A program made the position numbers and the translations under genes. Shown here one piece after another: positions 56,651 through 64,000 of a stretch of 64,000 bases of DNA. Position 1 is the first letter of the stretch. Each line of letters begins with the position of its first letter. Under the pieces are notes generated by a model, which was not told the origin of the DNA, searched no databases, and saw nothing but the letters and a program-made list of their open reading frames with translations. The DNA is from Camillea tinctor (lineage: Eukaryota; Ascomycota; Sordariomycetes; Xylariales; Xylariaceae), in the NCBI GenBank assembly GCA_022578605.1, contig MU394119.1, positions 160,617 through 224,616 on the forward strand, in the 5' to 3' direction.

Positions 56651-58084
56651 TTGTCCTATCTCTAGTGGTCCTGGTTGTTCTGATACAGGGTATGAGTTCG
56701 AAAAAACACGGTGTCGCCGTGGCTAATAGGTGTAAATGCGAAGACCGAGAGAAGTTCCCTTTGTCACGCGAATGATTTTATTTCATTTGTTCGGGTTGAT
56801 TAGCGATAGGCGTTATGGCGATGGGAATTCATGATATTTTAAGAAATAAAAGTTGAGAAGGATGATGGAGCACGAGCATGGAGGCATGTCTGCTGTCGGT
56901 CACATACAAAGAGAGAGAGAAAAAGCAATATAACCGTCTATATGTATAAGTACCTAACTTAACTATCTATGTAGTTTACAACTTATGGAAAGCACTATCA
57001 TGCATATTACCTGCTTACAGTATGTACTCCGTAGCAAACTTTTCTTTTGGCAACCCCTTAAGCCAAGCGACTCAGTAATGGCAATATAAAATAAATCTAC
57101 CACTCGATCTCATCTGTTTTTACCCCTGTTCTTTTCTGTCCAGATCCTTATCTAGTAATACCCCTAAGTAACACATGCAAACCTTAAAGACTCTTCGTGA
57201 TACGCAAGTCGCAAGAATGAAGCGTGGTTCTGAATATACCTAACCACGAAAAAAACTCAGAAGCCCCCCTTGCGCGGTTGGATATTTTTGAGTTTCATGG
57301 ACCATATTATGGAATTTGGGAGAGTCGTTTTCAGCCCTTACGTTATTATAAGTTATAGAAGTTATGCTTGGACAACAAGGGGTTAGTATTAGCACCCGAC
57401 AAGCTGATATTTGTATAAGTGATGTTGCTGGAGCTGTAGGTAGGTGGTATTCTGTAGCTGTATAAGAAGAAAGTCCTCTCTATTACGGATTATAATTGGT
57501 TCTTATTTCGAATTTAAAGTGGGGATATTAGAAGCTTTGATGCAGTTGCAGAAAGTTAACAGGCACATCCCTGTTGCTAGATAGCTGTGTTGCTTCACCC
57601 CAAATTTGGTATCGATTTCACAATTGAATAGTAGACACAAGACTTCCCGTTACATATAATACGTGCACTTCCATACTATATCTTATGATCCGTATGATTT
57701 CAAATCATAGTTATCTTATCCTATAGTTCCTTCGTATAATAAGACGAGTTGAGAATTCTAAGGTTAAGCATCAACAACCACGAATTAGGTACCTGGGGTG
57801 GGTTTCCATTATTGGAACTGCTACTGTTATACACATCAGATTCACACCAGGCACATACTGACTTCAAATAAATCTGTTTAAACTACCTGGTATCATTCGA
57901 GTTTTGATATCCTGCACAAGCCCGGGCCTTTCTAAGCCATATGAATCAGCATCAAAGATGCAAACGCTCATCAACTGAGAATCTATAGGATCGAGCACAG
58001 TGGCTGAATCACCAAGTGAGCGATCACTGCCTATTAAACAACACCACGCTTCACGTCATCAAAGGGATATCGGATAGCTGCATC
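56651..58084. other. Intergenic, no gene seen
   Basis: AT-rich divergent spacer between the GFA gene and the unrecognised + strand gene. No frame with motifs; a GA-rich run lies at 56908-56925. Confidence 0.55.
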
Positions 58085-59254
58085 ATGTCACCTCTTACCC
58101 CTGTCTCTGCATCCTCAGCCCAATTCCCACCACCTCAGGCCTTCTATCAACCTGCACAATCCCCCACGGATCAGGATGAAGACGGGCGAGAAGAAGAGGA
58201 CCCCCCTTGCCTCACCAACATGTCCACCTCCATCTTCGTCCCTGCCACCATCGACTTCTCCCAGCCGGTTCCCCCTCTTCCCTCGGACCCTCAAGAGCGC
58301 GAGCGCCTCGCCCTCGCGCAGATCGACGAGCACGCCGCGGCGGTGCGACGCAACAGTGAGTTACCTACCTACCTTCATTCTTCGCTCACCTTCCCAACTC
58401 CCCCTTTGCTTTACTCGGCATGCTTGTTTTCAGGGAATATGAAAACCAGATATTCTCCTAATCCCGTGGTTTATCATGCAAGACACAACCGCCTTAGCAT
58501 TTTCTTTTTTTTTCCCTAAAACAAAAAAGGGAAGGGGGGAGGGGGAGAGGACGAAAATACACTTCCCCGCTATCCCATCACTAACCCCCTACAACCAGTC
58601 CACCACCTCCTCGCGCAGGAGACAACCCGCAGCCGGCGCGTGGGCGCGCGCGCCCGCCCGCCCTACGGGCGGCCGGCGATCCCAGAGCGGGTGCCGGGGC
58701 TAACAGCGGCGCAGGAAGCCGCCGCGCTGCCGACCGAGGAGCACAGCCAGAAGCTCCGGGGGATACTGAACAAGGTGAAGGACGCGGTGGCGCCGGCGCG
58801 CGGGGCGGAGGTGCCGCCCGTGACGCTGGAGAGCCTGGTCAGCGAGGTGGTGTACGAGGAGCAGGTGGCGCCGCGGCGGTACGCGGTGATGTATTTTCTG
58901 AACACGGTGCGCAATGGGTTGATGCAGCGTGAGTCATCTTTTTCTTTTTTTTTTTGCAGTAGTAGGAGGAGGAGGAGGAGGGGTTTGTTCTTCGTTTCCC
59001 CCTATTTAGGAAGTTGTCCGATATGATGGTTACTGACCCTTGATTTTGCAGTGGATGGCCACGCCGCGTCGGTGGAGAAGGTGAAGAATGAAAAGAGGGA
59101 GGAGATTAGGAGCGAGATGTTGAGGGGCGTGCAAGAGAAGGCTAATTCGTGGGCGGCCGCGGCGGAGGACGGTGGTAGTAGCAGTGATGTTGGTGTTACG
59201 GGGGGTAATGATACTACGGCAGTAGACGAGGGTGACAAGATGGATACGAGCTGA
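58085..59254 (+). CDS. Unrecognised fungal protein, helical, charged
   Basis: Exons 58085-58355, 58599-58928 and 59052-59254 give 267 residues; introns 58356-58598 (GTGAGT..CCAG) and 58929-59051 (GTGAGT..TTGCAG) are phase 1 and join in frame. I do not recognise it. Seen: a Pro/Gln/Ser-rich N-terminus (1-45), a charged helix with QERERLALAQIDEHAAA, an Arg/Pro-rich GC-rich stretch (about 100-120), then a helical region LTAAQEAAALP .. LRGILNKVKDA, an EEQVAPRRYAVMYFLNTVRNGL block, and a charged helix KVKNEKREEIRSEML ending in an acidic, Ser/Thr tail. No signal peptide or membrane segment. Exon 2 is far richer in G+C than its surroundings. A later start, Met46 (MSTSIFVPATIDF, at 58220), is possible. 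Confidence 0.6.
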
Positions 59255-59480
59255 AGATAAGGTACTAAGGACGTATGTAGCCTATACAGTTTATGCGTAC
59301 GGAATTTTGACTTCAACCTACTATATACACCTTTGTATTGTCTTCCCCCCCCGCCCCCCTGTTTTTATTCTCTTTCTCGGATAACCGACATCTTCTTTCC
59401 TACCCCTTTAAAATTGAATGCATTCCTCATATCTCATAAACACTAACAGACTAAGACGAGCGCAAGACTAAACCTTGTTG

Positions 59481-60403
59481 TCAGGGTCCACCTGATTCGG
59501 TAGATGGCGTAGATTCGTTCTCTGTCGTAGCTCGCCTCTCCCACGGCTTCAGGGGCGCCGAAAGACGTCCGTGAGTGCTGATGGACGGGTCTTCGATAAC
59601 GGTGTCAGGGATCTTCCTTATGCCTGGGATCTCTTTGCCCGTCTGCAAGAATTCAATGATCTCCTCAAATTTCTTAGGGTACGGTTCCTTGTCTGGGCTC
59701 GAAGGATTCGCATCCTTCTTCACATAGAGCTCCGCCGTTGGCGCCGCACTCTGCCAGCTGGGGACCGAAGGGTCGGCTGCCACCACCGGTGGAGTCACTG
59801 GATCAGATGCTGGCTGTTGCTGGAGGGCAGTTTCGCCAAGGGGGTCGCCTAGTTCTACTAGTAGATGGGCGAGTTTTCTATCCTTTGGGTCCGGCTGGAA
59901 GGTTTGTATTAGTATCGATTCGTCAGATGCTAGCGTTTAGGGTTATGACATGGATTGAATAAGGGACATGGCGAGAGAGGGTAATTGAATACAGCTTGAC
60001 GACCTACCGTGGTAGTTGCCTCAACGGTGATAGTCTGTTGAGAGATAATACTGGGTGGTTTCTGGTTGTTTTGGGATAGCCATTGCTTATATGCCTCCGC
60101 ATTGACTTCAATTTTTGTTTGCTGCTGGAATCTCACGATCCGGGTTTGTAGAGCAGCTTCTGACAGACTAGATCCATCAGGAGTTATGGTTCTCAAAGCT
60201 TCAGAGAGTTGAGTCTTATATGCCACAGGAGATTAGCGAGGCCAGTCGGGGTGTGTTTTAGAGACATTTCAACCTAGTGCCAGACTCACAGTGAAGACCC
60301 TGTCTTTCTGCCATGGGTACGAATCGAAAGCTCGGTAACCTACTTCCGGGCTCTCAACGGCACGACGTTGGATATCGGCCATCGATGACCCCGGAGCTGC
60401 CAT
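59481..60403 (-). CDS. KPWE-motif protein, probable Pex39-type peroxin
   Basis: Exons 60403-60290, 60214-60008 and 59894-59481 give 244 residues. The C-terminal part carries YPKKFEEIIEFLQTGKEIPGIR, KIPDTVIEDPS and LKPWERR in order: this is the small KPWE domain found in fungal proteins and in animal and yeast proteins reported as the peroxin PEX39, which helps import of PTS2 cargo. The N-terminus has a conserved-looking FDSYPWQKDRVFTTQLSEAL and a helix AALQTRIVRFQQQTKIEVNAEAYKQWL; the middle is Gln/Pro/Ala-rich. No membrane segment is seen. The introns have GTGAGT..ATAAG and GTAGGT..TACTAATAC..TTCCAG, both phase 0. The assignment rests on remembered motifs and is not proven. It sits tail-to-tail with the unrecognised gene (226 bases between stops) and head-to-head with the PP2C gene. 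Confidence 0.75.
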
Positions 60404-61382
60404 CTTGTATATGAGATCGTAGTGTTTAGGTTATACTATTATAGTTGGGGCTTTATAAGTCAGCCATGCTTCTCCTTCTTCTTTCTACACTTCATAAGTG
60501 AGATTAAGCCATGGTGGGGGGAATATAGGTGCACACAATTGGGATACCTTGGACTAAATGATATTGTGGAGTGTTTTTATGTGGCAATTCTCTTTTATTA
60601 ATGATATGATTCTCTTTGCTTGTGTACCTTTTAAAAAGCTCGATGTGACGAGAAGTTGGTTATTTGTAGCGTTGATGATACGAATGAAAGGGATGTTAGA
60701 TGTATGTATTATTGTTGGTGTTGAGAACCGAGGTAGGTAATAGTTAGGCATGTATTCAGTTATAGAGTCTCTTGAACACTAAAACACCCCGCTATTTCTC
60801 AACTTTCTAAAAGGTACAAGCAAGTAGGGAACCTCTCAGGTTAGCTCCAGAGCTATTAGTATGCTTAGGACTAAGCAGTGCTTGCCTTGAATGGAGGTTA
60901 TGAAAACAGCAATTGGCTCCTTACTCAGGTTGGCAATTTACTTTGTATGTACTCCTTACACGGCTTCCCGAGGTCGTACATACCTACACTGAGCTACTAA
61001 CCTAACCTAGGTAGGTGCTCAGGTGTGTTAAGGAAGGTGTTACAAGCACCTTTAGGGGTATAAAGGCTGGCGAAAGGTTCAGTAGTACTTAGTAGTTAGC
61101 TCACCAACATCTTTTTACAACCGATTCATTCGTTTTCTCACTGAAACTATATTTATTGGGTTATCCCTTGTGATATGCAAGCTTAGCTAAACATCAACTA
61201 TCCCGTCCCTCACCACCCCCCCTGGTCCCCCTCCCCCAAGCGATTTCTGGAACTTGAAGCTCCACACTTTTTTACCCAACGCACCGATTTCACATCTGTC
61301 ACAAGCTGCGACCCCAAAATATCTTAGCCTTGGAATCTTGGAATCTTGGAACTCCTGAAGCTGAACGGCGAATCTCTCCCAA
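60404..61382. other. Divergent intergenic region, no gene seen
   Basis: AT-rich spacer between the KPWE gene and the PP2C gene, with TAGG/CCTA words (about 61004-61014) and a C-rich tract (61211-61239) close to the PP2C start. Confidence 0.6.
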
Positions 61383-63290
61383 ATGCGTCGCGCAGCCATA
61401 AGAGCCTTTCGGACGACCTGTCAATATACCGTCCGAGGTATCGCACGTACAGGCCGACCGCGACGCATCACATTCCCCCAACACGCTAATTTCTCTTCAA
61501 GCGCGCGCCTCTTTTGCTCCCCCCGCCCCCAGCATGTTTTGACCAAGCCTCTACAATCCTCAATGTATACCCGTCCATTCGCCGTCGCTGTTGTATCTGG
61601 TCTCGTCGGGTACGGTGCCTGGTACTCGTACAAGGGCGACTCTATAGACCAGGCTGCTGGAGTCTCGTATACCACCATCCCGACACCTGCTACGGGTGAT
61701 GCTGCTGCACCGACGCGCAACGTGCTTATTGTCAGCGCCGACGAACTACACACCGGCACCTTTGTAGGCGAGGGGCCCATAGCTAAAGGATTCGAAGCCA
61801 GCGGGAGAAACGTGCTGGAGATGCTTACACCGGACCAAGCCACCGAGAAGCTTCGAGAGAATGAGGGTTCGTTCCTGGTGAACAGAGGCCAAGGTGTCCT
61901 GCGATACGATGTCGTCCAAGTTGCAAGCAACAATCCGATAGAAGACGATCATGCTGAGAAAATCGTTGAAGTCGCTTCACCTTCGACTAGTGGCCAAGGA
62001 ACAGCCAGCAATGACTGGATGTTCTGGGGTGTCTTCGATGGTCATGCGTAAGTTCTTAGTACTGTTGTGGATGTATACACATCATTCTAACTTGACTCTA
62101 TCTTAGTGGATGGACGACATCGGCCAAACTACGACAGACCCTAATTAGCTACGTTGCTCGGGAGCTCAACACTACTTACAAAGCTGCTGGAACCCTGGGC
62201 ACAACACCTTCACCCGAAGCTATTGACGCTGCGATGAAGAATGGCTTTACTCGACTGGATCATGAGATTGTTCATGACAGTGTCGACAAAGTGCTCAAGT
62301 CAAATTCCAAGAGGGTCGCTGCTGAACTGCTGGGCCCGGCGCTTTCTGGTTCATGTGCACTCCTATCCTTCTACGATAGTAGCTCCAAAACACTGCGAGT
62401 TGCTTGCACGGGTGATTCACGAGCTGTCCTCGGCCGGCGTAATGATTCGGGCAAGTGGACAGCCACAGCCTTATCCGAGGACCAGACAGGCAGCAACCCC
62501 AACGAGGTAGCCCGGATGCGCAAGGCTCACCCTGGTGAAGAACGTGTTATCCACAATGGGCGAGTATTAGGTGGGCTGGAACCCACGCGTGCATTTGGTG
62601 ATGCTATTTACAAGTGGAGCAAGGACATCTCGGATCGGTTACGTGCATCGTTCTTCGGCAGACAATCCTCACCACATCTCAGGACGCCCCCCTATGTAAC
62701 GGCTGAGCCCGTTGTTACCACCACCAAAATTAATCCGGAAAGGGGTGATTTCCTTGTCATGGCCACTGATGGACTTTGGGAAATGCTCACTAATGAGGAG
62801 GTTGTTGGACTTGTCGGCAAATGGATTGAGACGCAAACAGTGGAGCAATCGAGCTCCCAGCTGGGTTCTGTATGGTCTAAGATCTTTGGTTCTGGTAAAG
62901 GTCTCCCCGTCGAGGCTGGTAAGAACGATGGACCTGATGGCCAGAAGACACCTATCCGTCTACGGCAGTGGGGTATTTCTCCGGACGAGAAGGAACGGTT
63001 TGTCGTGAAGGACAAGAATGTGGCCACACATCTGATCCGAAACGCTCTTGGTGGTAAGAATGAGGAGCAAGTGTGTGCCTTGCTGACCTTAGTGTCGCCC
63101 TTCTCACGACGTTACAGGTAAGAATTTCTAGTTCCGGTGATAACCCCTATATGCCAGTTACTAACCACAGATTAGGGATGACTTGACGGTTCAAGTGGTA
63201 TTCTTCGGTAATGGGCAGAAGACAGGCGAAGTGCTTGTGAACGAGGAGGCATCGAGGCCCCCGAAGTCCCAAATAAAAGCAAAGCTGTAG
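61383..63290 (+). CDS. PTC5: PP2C-type protein phosphatase, mitochondrial pyruvate dehydrogenase phosphatase (Ptc5-like)
   Basis: Exons 61383-62047, 62107-63117 and 63176-63290 give 596 residues. It dephosphorylates and activates the E1 subunit of pyruvate dehydrogenase in mitochondria. The N-terminus is Arg-rich and nearly acid-free (MRRAAIRAFRTTCQYTVRGI), then a hydrophobic segment (about 64-80, AVAVVSGLVGYGAWY) as in Ptc5. PP2C motifs: WGVFDGHAGW (Asp metal ligand, split by intron 1), GPALSGSCALLSFYD, ACTGDSRAVLG, LSEDQTGSN, LGGLEPTRAFGD, FLVMATDGLWEML and RDDLTVQVVFF. The last motif is restored by intron 2, whose acceptor must be the second AG (ATTAG at 63175); the first, CACAG, gives a stop. 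A KNDGPDGQ insert precedes the C-terminal block. The expected metal-binding aspartates are present. Confidence 0.92.
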
Positions 63291-63907
63291 TTTCCTTAGA
63301 CTCCCTGGTTGAACTCTAGGCACACGGGTCATAAAGCAGCAATCGGTCAATTTTGATGTTATATTCGATAACCAGTAGCGGTTGTATTAAGCATTTTGTA
63401 TTATAGAGAATACGAGTCAGCGAGGCGTTCTACGGCATTGATACGACCTCTACGCCGGAACAATGGAACTCTTCTAATTGTTATAAAGTTGCAACTTGGA
63501 GTTGGTGATATTTATTCATCGTGATAATCTTCTTTCTCTGTGTCATCTTTCTTTTTCAAGTTTCCCCCAGAAAATATTCAGAGCGAATAACTTTAGCATG
63601 ATTTTGAATTCGTGATATTTCATAGGAATATACATGGTACCTTATGTATGGATACTGTGTGACTTCTTCTCTACCCGTACATGTACTGATGTACACACAA
63701 CTTGAAATAGACCTAAGCTCTCGGTGAGATTCCCCGTATACCCCGCTAAACGATGTGGGGCACTTCCCCGGTCGTGCTCCATCCATTCTCTAAGCGCTCC
63801 CCTCATTTTGCAACTTCACCTTCGTTCTAACCAGGATCAATTATCTGGGCTGGAATAAACACTGTAACCTGGCACGGACCGTCGGATATCCTGACAACAA
63901 CTCGATA
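63291..63907. other. Intergenic 3' of the PP2C gene, no gene seen
   Basis: AT-rich sequence with no frame of note, ending at a TA dinucleotide (63906-63907) that could be a transposon target site. Confidence 0.55.
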
Positions 63908-64000
63908 CAGTAAACCCTCTCTATAACGATTATGTTCCATAACGATATCTCCCCATAACGATACAACTTGCTGTACACACCCATTTTTACATATAATATA
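63908..64000. mobile_element. Probable left end of a pogo/Fot-type Tc1-mariner DNA transposon (cut by window edge)
   Basis: Begins CAGTAAACCC right after a TA at 63906-63907, as pogo-type elements do. The first 55 bases hold three copies of ATAACGAT at 63923, 63939 and 63955, evenly spaced 16 bases apart, like subterminal transposase-binding sites. The transposase and the other end lie outside the window, so the call is an inference from terminus form only. Confidence 0.5.

Noticed and set aside
56243..56665. 140-codon + strand frame opposite the GFA gene
   Set aside because: The zinc-ligand motifs and splice sites lie on the minus strand; the + strand translation has no recognisable domain and overlaps them fully.
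1..64000. CRISPR arrays, prokaryotic operons, ribosome binding sites
   Set aside because: The window is fungal nuclear DNA. No regularly spaced repeat-spacer array is present; the tandem repeats seen have no spacers.

Overview
The window is nuclear DNA of a filamentous ascomycete (Pezizomycotina, most likely Sordariomycetes; I cannot place it lower). The support is: multi-exon genes with introns mostly of 46-240 nt, carrying GT..AG ends and RCTRAC-like branch points; fungal single-copy genes (Byr4/Bfa1, a 78-kDa complex I subunit, an XRCC4/Lif1-like factor, mS33, a Ptc5-type phosphatase); a fungal highly reducing polyketide synthase; and no prokaryotic signals. Splice models were worked out by hand from reading frame, splice consensus and remembered family motifs, with no transcript data. 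I modelled 42 introns.

Layout. 1-219: 5' end of a histidine-phosphatase gene running off the left edge (-). 1.8-3.1 kb: PAP2 lipid-phosphate phosphatase (-) with an in-frame TAG between catalytic motifs. 3.8-4.9 kb: 2OG-Fe(II) dioxygenase (-). 6.8-10.5 kb: Byr4/Bfa1 (-). 13.5-14.8 kb: XRCC4-like NHEJ factor (+). 15.0-16.3 kb: aldo-keto reductase (-). 17.7-19.6 kb: selenoprotein-O-family AMPylase, Cys form (+). 22.5-23.7 kb: fungal multi-pass membrane protein broken by a one-base frameshift (+). 23.7-32.0 kb: an 8.3-kb stretch with no gene I can support. 32.0-40.4 kb: a 2,597-residue reducing PKS with ten exons (+). 41.6-44.1 kb: NADH dehydrogenase 78-kDa subunit (+). 45.7-48.5 kb: Pumilio-family RNA-binding protein (-). 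50.5-51.0 kb: mitoribosomal protein mS33 (-). 51.8-53.1 kb: RNase III (+). 54.5-55.7 kb: membrane-anchored acyl-CoA-binding protein of the Atg37/ACBD5 type (+). 55.9-56.65 kb: GFA/Mss4-like zinc protein (-). 58.1-59.3 kb: unrecognised protein (+). 59.5-60.4 kb: KPWE-motif protein, probable Pex39-type peroxin (-). 61.4-63.3 kb: pyruvate-dehydrogenase-phosphatase-type PP2C (+). 63.9 kb to the right edge: what looks like the outer end of a pogo-type DNA transposon.

How the genes relate. Most are housekeeping genes in the loose, strand-mixed order normal for such genomes. The mitochondrial genes (complex I, mS33, PDH phosphatase, probably SelO) and the peroxisome-linked genes (Atg37-type, KPWE protein) are not obviously co-regulated. 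The PKS is the accessory element: it has no tailoring enzyme, transporter or regulator of its own nearby, lies next to a gene-poor stretch, and shows changed residues in its DH, ER and KS motifs. I see no clearly new multi-gene system. The most unusual signals are the orphan PKS, four GC-AG introns sharing a GCAAGT donor, two genes broken by single-base lesions, a strong hairpin upstream of the PKS, and the transposon-like terminus.
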